A DNA stretch of 64,000 nucleotides from positions 32,349 to 96,348 of the forward strand of contig JBHGXW010000002.1 in assembly GCA_041920465.1 (NCBI GenBank), read 5' to 3'. Below the pieces are notes generated by a model, which did no database searches, had not been told where the DNA came from, and saw nothing but the letters and a program-made list of their open reading frames with translations. Made by a program: the position numbers and the translations under genes. This DNA is from Brevibacillus_H sp041920465 (GTDB taxonomy: Bacteria; Bacillota; Bacilli; Brevibacillales; Brevibacillaceae). Below are positions 56,509 to 64,000 of this stretch, piece by piece; the first letter of the stretch is position 1; each line of letters opens with the position of its first letter.

Positions 56509-58116
56509 TCAGCGGTGCCGCGCGCGAGCCATCAGCGACAGTGCCTTCGCCTTCACGAGCTGAAGCGGCTTGAGAAAGGATGGGCGCGAGGTAAATCTCC
56601 TGTAAGAGATGCGGACGAGCGAGTCGGCCCAGTCCCTGAGCCGTAACGGAGAGAGCGGCGCCAGGTAGGGTACCCCGAACGTAACCAACCGTGCCAAGTG
56701 CGCATGAATCAAAAACAATCCTATCAAAAAACCGTACAATCCGAGAATACTGCTGCAAATCAAGAGGAAAAAGCGCAAAATCCTGTACGTTATGCCAAGC
56801 AGAAAGACCGGAGCGGTGAACGAAGAGATAGCAGTGAGCGCCACGATCACAACCGTAACGGGACTGACCAGATTGGCATCGACGGCCGCTTCACCGATTA
56901 CCAGTCCGCCGATGATGCTGACTGCCTGGCCGATCGGCTTCGGCAGCTTGATCCCGGCCTCCCGCAGAATCTCGATCATCAGTTCCATGACGAAGATTTC
57001 CAGAATGATGGGCATAGCTACCTTCACTCGGGCAGCATCCATCGAGATCACCAGCCTGGTGGGAATCAACTCAGGATTGTAGGCGACAAGGGACAGATAC
57101 AGCCCGGGGGTGGCGATACTAAACAAAAGCGCCAGCAAACGCACAAAACGGATCAATGTGGAGTACTGCCAACTGCTGTAGTAATCGTCCACTGTGTCCA
57201 GCAGTTGAAAAAAGCTGATGGGTGCGATAAGGGCATGCGCCGCTCCTTCGACCATCAGCGCCAGGCTTCCTTCCAGCAGGTAGGAACAGGTGACGTCCGG
57301 CCGCTCGGTGGGACGCATCTGGGGAAACAGGGAAATCACGTTGTCCTGGATCAATTCCTGCAGGTGCGTCTGTCCCTGAATGGCATCGACATCAATCCGC
57401 GACAGACGGGATCTCGCTTCTTGTACAATCTGCGGATTGATTACATCGACCAGGTAAAATACCGCCACTTTCCCCGTCCCGCGTCTTGCCAGCCGCATCT
57501 CTTCGACGGAAAGGCAGGGATCGCGGAGCCGCTGCCGTATCAGGGAGATATTGGTCTCCAGGTGTTCCACGAAGCTTTCGCGCGGCCCGATCACGCTTTG
57601 CTCCGTTTCGGGAGCTTCAATGCCCCGCTTCTCCACCTTATTCACGTCAATCAAGAGACCGTTGGATTCTCCTTCCGCGAGCAGCAGCACGTATCCCTGC
57701 AACAGCTGCGAAACTGCCTCATCCCACCCCGTCACCAGACGTGTTTCCCTGTACACGAGGCGGGATGTGATCTCCTCCATCAAATGAAACGCTTTCTTCC
57801 CGGAAATCGTCTCTGTCTCGAAGCTGGCCCCTTCCCCGGGAGATGCGGCCTGTAGAGGTTCCACCACCTGTTCGCCAAGAAGCTTGATGTCGATGAGAGT
57901 ATCGAAGAAAAACAAGGATAACCGCCGTTCCGCGTAAACCAGCTGACGGGTGGCGAAGTCGATATTGTGCCCAAGACATTTGCGTATCGCCGCGATGTTC
58001 TGTTCCAGGGAGTCGGCAAAGCAACCGAGAGAAAAAGGGGCTGGCTTTCTCTTTTCCAGCAATCGCTGCAATTTCATTCGCTTGACCATCTTTGCTCCGG
58101 TAGACAGGTTTTTCAT
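56509..58116 (-). CDS. gerA: Spore germinant receptor subunit, GerA family
   Basis: The 535-aa A subunit, with a large N-terminal cytoplasmic domain (about 1-290) and a membrane domain of roughly five helices (about 290-480). Family motifs are seen: RGTGKVAVFYLVDVINP, PDVTCSYLLEGSLALMVEG (in outline, about 262-281), PISFFQLLDTVDDYY and KLPKPIGQAVSIIGGLVIGEAAV. AAAGGAAA precedes the ATG. Behind it lies a sigma-G-type promoter, matching forespore expression. Sampled lines inside this gene are 63-65% GC, well above the window as a whole. Confidence 0.93.
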   Translation of the reverse strand: MKNLSTGAKMVKRMKLQRLLEKRKPAPFSLGCFADSLEQNIAAIRKCLGHNIDFATRQLVYAERRLSLFFFDTLIDIKLLGEQVVEPLQAASPGEGASFETETISGKKAFHLMEEITSRLVYRETRLVTGWDEAVSQLLQGYVLLLAEGESNGLLIDVNKVEKRGIEAPETEQSVIGPRESFVEHLETNISLIRQRLRDPCLSVEEMRLARRGTGKVAVFYLVDVINPQIVQEARSRLSRIDVDAIQGQTHLQELIQDNVISLFPQMRPTERPDVTCSYLLEGSLALMVEGAAHALIAPISFFQLLDTVDDYYSSWQYSTLIRFVRLLALLFSIATPGLYLSLVAYNPELIPTRLVISMDAARVKVAMPIILEIFVMELMIEILREAGIKLPKPIGQAVSIIGGLVIGEAAVDANLVSPVTVVIVALTAISSFTAPVFLLGITYRILRFFLLICSSILGLYGFLIGLFLIHAHLARLVTFGVPYLAPLSPLRLRDWADSLVRISYRRFTSRPSFLKPLQLVKAKALSLMARARHR

Positions 58117-58153
58117 CGCACGATTTCCTTTCCATCAGGCTTCTGCTGTTTTT

Positions 58154-58183
58154 TAGTATGTTCTACCAGTCTGGGAATATGCA
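58154..58183 (-). promoter_or_regulatory. Sigma-G-type promoter of the ger operon
   Basis: On the minus strand TGCATA (58178-58183) and CATACTA (58154-58160) are 17 bases apart. This fits the forespore sigma-G consensus (TG-A/C-ATA, 17-18 bases, CATACTA), 38 bases before gerA. Germinant receptor operons are classical sigma-G targets. Confidence 0.8.
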
Positions 58184-58306
58184 GAAATTCCAACAAGAAA
58201 AGCACTGCTTCAAACCCGCAAATACTTATACATATTAACACTATGTATATGATCCTTCTCTTAATTCCATAATATATCTGTAATTATTTGACGAAGGAAT
58301 GATTAT

Positions 58307-61300
58307 ATGGCCATTTCCGACCAATGTCTAGACTCAATAATCGTAGGTATTGATGTCGGTTCAACGACCGTCAAAGCGACAGTGGTACATCCAAAACGCA
58401 AAGAAATCCTATGGTCAGATTATCAACGCCATCATACCAAGCAAGCGGAAAAAGTCTTGGAGTTTTTAATTGCCATTGGCAATGAGTTTTCCCACATCCC
58501 TCAAGAAAGCATTCGTGTATTTATGACTGGCTCAGGTAGCGGTCCCATTGTTGAGCACATTGGAGCAAAATTTGTCCAGGAAGTAAATGCGGTCACAATG
58601 GCTGTCGAACACCTTCACCCCGATGTAGGGAGTGTAATTGAACTAGGAGGGCAGGACGCCAAAATCATTATTTTTAAGGAGAACGAGGAAACAGGTAGTA
58701 AGCAGGCCCTTACCTCAATGAATGACAAGTGTGCATCTGGCACTGGTGCCACGATTGATAAGTGCATGATGAAAGTGGGCATGCCTATGGAAGAAGTGGG
58801 GCAGCTTCACTTCGACGATTCTAAGCTGCATCATGTGGCGGCCAAATGTGGCGTGTTTGCTGAAACGGATATTGTAAACCTCGTGAAAAGCGGCATTCCC
58901 TCTGCAGAGATCATGTGCTCCCTTGCGGATGCTATCGTCATGCAGAATCTCTCTGTTCTCACCCGCGGAAATACGTTGCGGCACCGAGTGCTTTTACTCG
59001 GCGGTCCCAATACATACCTGCCTTTTCTGCAAGAATGCTGGCGAAAACGCATCCCTCAAACCTGGCAAGAGCGCGGATACCATTATCCCCGAGAAATCCC
59101 TATAGAAGAATTGATCTTTGTTCCTGACAATTCCCAGTACTACGCCGCTTACGGTGCGGTCATGTACGGGATGCATGAGCCAGCTGGCGTAGGAAGCTAC
59201 ACGGGATTGGAGGGACTGAAGCAATTTATCGCGCATGGTCGGAAGGCAAAACTAGGCGAGAATGCAGGTCCCCCGCTCATAAAAACAGAAACAGAGCTGG
59301 AAGAATTCAGCCGAATCTACAGTATCCCCCGCTTCACATCTGCTACTTTTACGCCGGGGCAAAAGGTGCGGGCCGTGATCGGTCTTGATGGCGGTTCTAC
59401 ATCGTCCAAAGCCGTTCTCGTCGATGAAAACGGAGCCATTCTTCTCAAGGAGTATCAATTGTCAAAGGGGAATCCCCTGGAAGATACAAAAGAAATGTTA
59501 AAGCGGCTCCGCGACAGGGTGAACGGGCAAGGAGCCGAGTTAGAGATCATTGGCTTTGGTGCCACCGGATATGCCGCCGATGTTCTGGAAAAAACACTGA
59601 AAGCAGATGTCAACATTGTGGAGACCGTTGCTCATATGATGAGTGCTGTTCACCAATTTGGCGATATTGATGTGATCTGCGATATAGGCGGACAGGATAT
59701 CAAGGTTCTCTTTATGAAAAATGGCGACATCCGTAACTTTAGACTGTCCAACCAATGTTCAGCAGGGAATGGAATGTTGCTGCAAGCGATGGCAGACCAG
59801 TTCGGTATTCCCATACAAGAGTATGCGGAAACCGCTTTTCGAGCTGACCTGTCCCCTACCTTTTCATACGGTTGTGCCGTATTCCTCGATGCCGACCGAG
59901 TTAATTTTCAAAAGGAAGGCTATTCCAAGGAAGAACTGTTGGCTGGTCTCGCTCTTGTCTTGCCAAAAAATGTATGGCAGTATGTCGTGCAAATACCACG
60001 CATGTCCGAACTGGGGCGCAAGTTCGTTCTGCAAGGCGGTACGCAGTATAATCTCGCTGCAGTAAAGGCTCAGGTTGATTACATCAAACAACGTGTACCT
60101 GATGCAGAAGTATATGTTCATCCCCATCCGGGGGAAGCAGGAGCGATCGGCGCCGCGATGGAAACAATGCGTGTTGTCAAGCGCCGCGGCTACTCCACGT
60201 TTTTGGGTCTCGATGCCGCGATAAACTTGCACTATGTAAGTCGTAACGATGAGTCGACGCGCTGTACTTTCTGTCCGAACCATTGCAGTCGAACCTTTAT
60301 CGATTCTCAAACACCGGATGGACAAACGGCTCGGTACATCTCCGGTTTTAGCTGCGAAAAAGGAACGGTTGAAGACAAGGAAGCCGTTATCCAACTGACC
60401 AAGAAACGACAGGAGCTGAAAAAGCACTATCCGAATCTGGTGGAATACGAAGCGGTTCGTATGTACCAGCACTTCTACGACCCGGAACCTCTTCCGGAAG
60501 CGGATACGCTAATAGAAGATGTTAAGTTGAAACGCAGTTGGCTCGGACTAGGCGGAATACGGAAAGCTTCTTATCAGCGGCCATTTCAACGCTCTCCCCT
60601 CGATTCAATGGAAAGAAGAAAAAAGATTCGGATCGGAATCCCGCGCGTTCTAAATATTTGGTCCACCGCCCCATTTTGGCGAACCTATTTCGAGACGCTG
60701 GGTCTCGACAAAAACAACATTGTGTTTAGCGATTTCACCAGTGAAGAGATGTGGCAAGAAGGAGGAAAGTATGGTTCGATCGACCCTTGCTATCCATCCA
60801 AGGTAGCTCAGGCGCACATCCACAATTTATTGTTTAAGCATCATGAGCGGAAGCCGCTTGATTACATCTTTTTCCCATGCATCACCCACATCCCGACACA
60901 CCTGCAAAATGTGATGGATTCAGCCAGCTGTCCAATCGTGGCGGGAGCGCCAAATGTGATTAAGGCCGCCTTTACAAAAGAAATTAACTTTTTTGAGACA
61001 AAAGGAATCACCTATCTCGATCCTGCCGTCACCTTTACCGAATGGAACCTGATGAAGAAGCAGTTGTATGAGGCGTTTGCCGACTGTCTGCAAATCACAG
61101 AGGACGAAAGCGATTTTGCTGTACAGCAGGGGTGGACCGCGATGAACCTGTTTGATGCCGAGATGCAGGAGCGGGGCAAGATGATCCTAGAACAAGTGGA
61201 ACAGGAAAACCGCCTCGCCATTCTGATGATCGGACGCCCCTATCATTCCGATCCCGGACTGAATCACAGCGTATTAGAAGAGTTCCAGGTATTGGGCTAT

Positions 61301-61777
61301 CCGATTCTTTCCATGCGCTCCATCCCCAAAGACGAGGAGTGGCTGCGGCGCTTTTTCCGCGACGACCTGGAGAGCGGGCGAGTGAACTACGCATTGGAAG
61401 TGACTGACGTCTGGCCGGAAAACTTCAGTTCCAACAGTGTACAAAAGGTTTGGGCAGCCAAATTCGCGGCGCGTCATCCCCATGTGGCCGTACTCGACTT
61501 ATCCAGCTTTAAATGCGGACACGACGCACCCACCTACGGGCTGATTGACTCGATTATCTCAACGGCAGGGACACCCTACTCCGCCTTGCATGATATTGAT
61601 GCGAACAAGCCAAGCGGTTCGATCAAAATACGGGTAAAAACGTATGCCCATAGCTTGGGACTGCATGAGGAACGCTTACAGGACCTTGCCGCTAAAAAAG
61701 CAGAACTGCAACAGCGTATCGAACAAAAACGCTTGGAACTTCTTGGTCAACAAGTAAATGAACAAACGGGATCCTGA
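58307..61777 (+). CDS. Large CoA-dehydratase activase-type ATPase (two activator domains plus DUF2229-like region)
   Basis: A 1156-aa protein with two ASKHA-fold activator domains of the 2-hydroxyglutaryl-CoA dehydratase/benzoyl-CoA reductase kind. Domain 1 starts at GIDVGSTTVKA (about 15), domain 2 at GLDGGSTSSKA (about 359). Each keeps the cluster cysteine pair: Cys142/Cys181 (KCASGTG and KCGVFAE) and Cys484/Cys523 (QCSAGNG and GCAVFLD), both 39 residues apart, as in HgdC. A third motif CTFCPNHC (653-660) opens a C-terminal DUF2229-like region with RPYHSDPGLNH. The downstream gene encodes a matching partner. Such activators use ATP to deliver low-potential electrons. Substrate unknown. Confidence 0.85.
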   Translation: MAISDQCLDSIIVGIDVGSTTVKATVVHPKRKEILWSDYQRHHTKQAEKVLEFLIAIGNEFSHIPQESIRVFMTGSGSGPIVEHIGAKFVQEVNAVTMAVEHLHPDVGSVIELGGQDAKIIIFKENEETGSKQALTSMNDKCASGTGATIDKCMMKVGMPMEEVGQLHFDDSKLHHVAAKCGVFAETDIVNLVKSGIPSAEIMCSLADAIVMQNLSVLTRGNTLRHRVLLLGGPNTYLPFLQECWRKRIPQTWQERGYHYPREIPIEELIFVPDNSQYYAAYGAVMYGMHEPAGVGSYTGLEGLKQFIAHGRKAKLGENAGPPLIKTETELEEFSRIYSIPRFTSATFTPGQKVRAVIGLDGGSTSSKAVLVDENGAILLKEYQLSKGNPLEDTKEMLKRLRDRVNGQGAELEIIGFGATGYAADVLEKTLKADVNIVETVAHMMSAVHQFGDIDVICDIGGQDIKVLFMKNGDIRNFRLSNQCSAGNGMLLQAMADQFGIPIQEYAETAFRADLSPTFSYGCAVFLDADRVNFQKEGYSKEELLAGLALVLPKNVWQYVVQIPRMSELGRKFVLQGGTQYNLAAVKAQVDYIKQRVPDAEVYVHPHPGEAGAIGAAMETMRVVKRRGYSTFLGLDAAINLHYVSRNDESTRCTFCPNHCSRTFIDSQTPDGQTARYISGFSCEKGTVEDKEAVIQLTKKRQELKKHYPNLVEYEAVRMYQHFYDPEPLPEADTLIEDVKLKRSWLGLGGIRKASYQRPFQRSPLDSMERRKKIRIGIPRVLNIWSTAPFWRTYFETLGLDKNNIVFSDFTSEEMWQEGGKYGSIDPCYPSKVAQAHIHNLLFKHHERKPLDYIFFPCITHIPTHLQNVMDSASCPIVAGAPNVIKAAFTKEINFFETKGITYLDPAVTFTEWNLMKKQLYEAFADCLQITEDESDFAVQQGWTAMNLFDAEMQERGKMILEQVEQENRLAILMIGRPYHSDPGLNHSVLEEFQVLGYPILSMRSIPKDEEWLRRFFRDDLESGRVNYALEVTDVWPENFSSNSVQKVWAAKFAARHPHVAVLDLSSFKCGHDAPTYGLIDSIISTAGTPYSALHDIDANKPSGSIKIRVKTYAHSLGLHEERLQDLAAKKAELQQRIEQKRLELLGQQVNEQTGS

Positions 61778-61809
61778 TTCTCCCACACAGAAAGGAGCAA
61801 AACACTTAC

Positions 61810-63480
61810 ATGTCAACAATCAAAGGGCTTCCCAGCATCCATGAGACCAACCGCTCATCCTACGAGACTGAATTACTTCGCTTTCAAGCAGAACAAGAAT
61901 TGGTGTTAGGCATACAGCAGGAAAAAAAGGTACAGTGGTTTGACCCGGTTCCCCGTCAGTTTTTAATGAAGGATAAAGCAACCACCACTATTCTCTTTGG
62001 CGGACTTACCATGGCCCACGATTATCTGGTAGAGGGAGTACTAAAAGGATTAGGCTATACGGTGAAGCACATGGACTGTCCAGATACCGAGTCGCTTCGT
62101 TTTGGCAAAGAGTTCGGAAATCGCGGCCAATGCAACCCGACGTACTTCACCGTTGGCAACCTGATTAAATACCTGCATCATTTGCGGGATGTAGAAGGTA
62201 AATCGAAAGAGGAAATTGTTCGCAACTACCTGTTTATCACCAGCGGTTCTTGCGGTCCATGCCGCTTTGGCACATATGTAACTGAATATCGGAAAGCCTT
62301 ACGTGATGCGGGTTTTGACGGATTCCGCGTCCTCTTGTTCCAGCAGCAGAATGGGTTGAAACAGGCAACAGGCGACGAATCCGCTCTCAAATTGGACACC
62401 TCGTTCTTCTTCGGTTTTCTGAAAGCGGTTTTCTTGGGAGATATTTTGAATGCCATCGCGTATCGCATCCGTCCCTACGAAGTGGAAGCAGGGGCGACCG
62501 ATGCCGCTCTTGCCCGCTGCAAGCAGTATCTGTACGATGCTTTACATCAACGCAGGTGGCTGATCCCCGTGTTGATCAAGTGTCGAAAGGAACTGGCATC
62601 CGTAAAAGTGGACCGGACACGAGTCAAGCCTAAAGTGAGTATCATCGGGGAGTTTTGGGCGATGACAACCGAGGGAGACGGCAACTATCAATTACAGCGC
62701 TTTCTCGAACAGGAAGGGGCTGAAGTTGAAGTGCAATCGGTTACAGCATGGATTCTTTACCTGATTTGGGAAGGCCGCTACGACACTCTGAAGAGGATGA
62801 AGCTGCGCGGAGAGGATTCCGGTCGTTACGGTTTACAAGGAAAAAATCCCCTCTTCCGTCTGCGGATGTTAGCTGTAGCAGACCGTGCAATCCGTATCAT
62901 GTTCCAAACCTATGCCCACACAATCGGTCTGCATGGTTATCATCTGCCCGACATGGATGAGATTGCCGAGGTGGCCCACAAACATTACAACAACCTTCTG
63001 CGCGGCGGAGAAGGTCATATGGAAGTAGGAAAACTGATCCTGAACGTGACAAAACGGAAAGTGAACATGACCATCTCTGTCAAACCATTCGGCTGTATGC
63101 CATCCTCCGGAGTCTCCGATGGTGTACAATCATTGATCACCGAAAGATACCCCGATGCCATTTTCCTCCCGATTGAAACCACGGGAGATGGAGCGATCAA
63201 CGTATACAGCCGCGTACAGATGATGCTGTTTAAAGCAAAACAGGCCGCTCAAAAGGAGTTTGACGAAGCTTTAGCAAAAAAAGACTTTACGCTCGATCAG
63301 CTACGCAAAAGCCTTGGCCTTTCAAAATTCACCCACCCGTTGCGCACAAACCGTCATGTTGTTGCTTGTACAGCGGCTAATGTGGTATATGGCATGCGAG
63401 GGTTCTCTAGCTGGATTTCACTCGGACGCAACAAGGATCGTCAGAACTTGTTCTCCAGAAAATCCAATCTGATCCAATAA
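61810..63480 (+). CDS. 2-hydroxyacyl-CoA dehydratase-related partner protein (COG3581-like)
   Basis: A 556-aa protein of the family that accompanies the large fused activases. Conserved cysteines occur in NRGQCNPTYF, SGSCGPCRFG and FGCMPSSG, and GDGNYQL and IETTGDGAINVYSRVQMML are further family segments. It has no ATPase domain of its own. AAAGGAG lies 12 bases before the ATG, and the gap to the activase gene is 32 bases, so the two form an operon. Relatives include the cluster-bearing subunits of 2-hydroxyacyl-CoA dehydratases. No CoA-transferase or dehydratase gene is adjacent, so the pathway is unknown. Confidence 0.82.
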   Translation: MSTIKGLPSIHETNRSSYETELLRFQAEQELVLGIQQEKKVQWFDPVPRQFLMKDKATTTILFGGLTMAHDYLVEGVLKGLGYTVKHMDCPDTESLRFGKEFGNRGQCNPTYFTVGNLIKYLHHLRDVEGKSKEEIVRNYLFITSGSCGPCRFGTYVTEYRKALRDAGFDGFRVLLFQQQNGLKQATGDESALKLDTSFFFGFLKAVFLGDILNAIAYRIRPYEVEAGATDAALARCKQYLYDALHQRRWLIPVLIKCRKELASVKVDRTRVKPKVSIIGEFWAMTTEGDGNYQLQRFLEQEGAEVEVQSVTAWILYLIWEGRYDTLKRMKLRGEDSGRYGLQGKNPLFRLRMLAVADRAIRIMFQTYAHTIGLHGYHLPDMDEIAEVAHKHYNNLLRGGEGHMEVGKLILNVTKRKVNMTISVKPFGCMPSSGVSDGVQSLITERYPDAIFLPIETTGDGAINVYSRVQMMLFKAKQAAQKEFDEALAKKDFTLDQLRKSLGLSKFTHPLRTNRHVVACTAANVVYGMRGFSSWISLGRNKDRQNLFSRKSNLIQ

Positions 63481-63490
63481 ATGCCGGAAA

Positions 63491-63590
63491 ACCCACCGGG
63501 CTATAAGCCGGCTAAGCGCAACGTCCTTGTCGCGTCGCCGGCACTAGCACGTCCTGTGCGGTGCTACGTTGCGCCCGGCGGGGCCCCCAA
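63491..63590 (+). repeat. Dispersed GC-rich palindromic repeat, copy D (long form)
   Basis: Begins ACCCACCGGGCTATAAGCC and ends GCCCGGCGGGGCCCCCAA, as the other copies do. It has about 55 extra bases in the middle. CCGGGC pairs with GCCCGG, and GCGCAACGT (63516-63524) pairs with ACGTTGCGC (63566-63574), so the whole can form one long hairpin. It starts 11 bases after the last stop codon of the activase operon and may end that transcript. Confidence 0.7.
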
Positions 63591-63600
63591 CTTATGAATT

Positions 63601-63661
63601 CTTTTCCGTTAAAAAAAGCCACCCTGCCTCACTCAGTCAGGCGGAGGTCCAAAAAACGGAA
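63601..63661 (-). terminator. Possible minus-strand terminator near the IS end
   Basis: TTTTCCGTT and AACGGAAAA arms (63603-63611 and 63654-63662, approximately) enclose a GC-rich CCGCCT/AGGC-GG stem. On the minus strand the inner stem is followed by TTTTTTT. Confidence 0.4.
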
Positions 63662-63703
63662 AAAACCGACTTGGAAGCAGGCAATGATATTATCCCCTTA
63701 GAG

Positions 63704-64000
63704 TAGACAGTGAAAAAAGCCCAAGCATATTGGCTTGGATGGTACACTGATACTTGGAGGGGATTTCTTTGGCTAAAAAGGGACAGACATTTATGTGGCA
63801 TTCTGAGGAGACGAAACAAAGAGCAATCGACCTTTACGAAAAAGGTGGGCTTAGTTATCAGCTGTAGCCGATGCTCTTGGGATTCGTAGTTCTACTCAAA
63901 TAAAGAACTGGGTTAGGAAATTCCGTAGCAACGAAACGTTACTGGATCAGCGTGGGAAGCATGCGGCTTCTCATCCTTTTATTGGTCGGCCTCGTACGAA
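63704..64000 (+). mobile_element. Left end of an IS3-type insertion sequence (continues past window)
   Basis: The transposase-like orfA frame begins at 63769. Upstream, the segment from about 63704 (TAGACAGTGAAAAAAGCCC) resembles an IS3-family terminal repeat, but the right end is outside the window so it cannot be confirmed. A CCAAGC/GCTTGG hairpin lies at about 63720-63737. Confidence 0.5.
63769..64000 (+). pseudogene. IS3-family transposase orfA, frameshifted and cut by the window edge
   Basis: A TTG start follows GGAGGGG by 6 bases and reads MAKKGQTFMWHSEETKQRA, the usual IS3 orfA N-terminus. The frame hits TAG after SYQL. One base earlier in frame, the protein continues as AVADALGIRSSTQIKNWVRK, the second half of the same helix-turn-helix. 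A single G seems to be missing at about 63864 (CAG-CTG instead of CAG-GCTG). The break is inside the DNA-binding domain, not at the programmed frameshift site of IS3 elements, so the gene is probably dead or the base is a sequencing error. Confidence 0.7.

Noticed and set aside
55676..56563. 295-codon open frame on the plus strand
   Set aside because: Antisense to gerB, low-complexity charged composition, no ribosome site.
56698..57855. 385-codon open frame on the plus strand
   Set aside because: It is wholly antisense to gerA in a GC-rich region, where stop codons are rare. It has no ribosome site or recognisable domain and an odd His/Gln/Arg-rich composition.

Overview
The window looks like chromosome from an endospore-forming, low-to-mid GC member of the Bacilli. 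The support is Firmicutes-type gene content: a GerA/GerB/GerC germination operon behind a sigma-G-like promoter, a GlcT/RAT antitermination system ahead of ptsG-ptsH-ptsI, Shine-Dalgarno sites of the AAGGAGG type, many Rho-independent terminators, CcpA-like cre sites and Fnr-type boxes. Glutaminyl-tRNA synthetase, a ferredoxin-linked 2-oxoacid oxidoreductase and CoA-dehydratase activases point to a Paenibacillaceae/Alicyclobacillaceae-like facultative or microaerobic organism rather than a Bacillus subtilis relative. The genus cannot be fixed from sequence reading alone. No rRNA, tRNA, prophage or CRISPR array was seen.

Layout. 1-10 kb: end of a P1B-4 metal ATPase, a K+ channel, an acetyltransferase, a very large secreted WG-repeat-like protein, ung, an aldo/keto reductase and glnS. 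10-13.6 kb: a P-loop ATPase plus a four-subunit 2-oxoacid:ferredoxin oxidoreductase operon. 13.6-15.3 kb: an FAD-dependent dehydrogenase behind a guanine-class purine riboswitch. 15.3-15.8 kb: a gene-free stretch with two abutting tandem arrays, a dispersed repeat and terminators. 15.8-18.4 kb: thiM-thiD-thiE under a TPP riboswitch. 18.5-20.6 kb: a divergent LysR/YeiH pair. 20.6-24.5 kb: a fructose PTS operon with its own HPr. 24.6-25.7 kb: a MarR regulator and a flavodoxin-fold reductase with matching operators. 25.9-30.9 kb: glcT-RAT-ptsGHI. 31-33.8 kb: a two-component system and an NlpC/P60 protein. 33.9-37.3 kb: an Aas/LplT-like phospholipid salvage pair. 37.3-42.9 kb: LysE exporter, short MerR, fhs, a fatty acid desaturase, an rRNA pseudouridine synthase and two small unknown genes. 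42.9-53.2 kb: a C4-dicarboxylate block (DASS transporter, two-subunit class I fumarase, SdhA-SdhB and a CCG-domain SdhE-like subunit, LysR, DcuS/DcuR-type two-component system). 53.3-54.1 kb: two small genes. 54.1-58.2 kb: a GC-rich ger operon. 58.3-63.5 kb: two large CoA-dehydratase-activase-family proteins. The right edge holds a frameshifted IS3-type orfA.

How the genes work together. The C4-dicarboxylate block can import a dicarboxylate, interconvert malate and fumarate, and couple fumarate/succinate to electron transfer through a complex with no obvious membrane-anchor subunits. Two TGTGA-N6-TCACA palindromes in the block suggest oxygen control. The ferredoxin-producing 2-oxoacid oxidoreductase could supply the low-potential electrons that ATP-driven activases of the 58-63 kb type use; that link is inference. 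Sugar uptake is represented by complete fructose and glucose PTS loci, each with its own HPr.

Most notable signals: (1) a guanine-type riboswitch whose terminator overlaps the aptamer in the manner of an ON switch, ahead of an FAD enzyme of unknown substrate; (2) a family of at least five GC-rich dispersed palindromic repeats, all in one orientation; (3) the SdhABE-fumarase-DASS module; (4) the two-gene activase system with conserved duplicate cluster-cysteine pairs; (5) a GC-anomalous germination operon.
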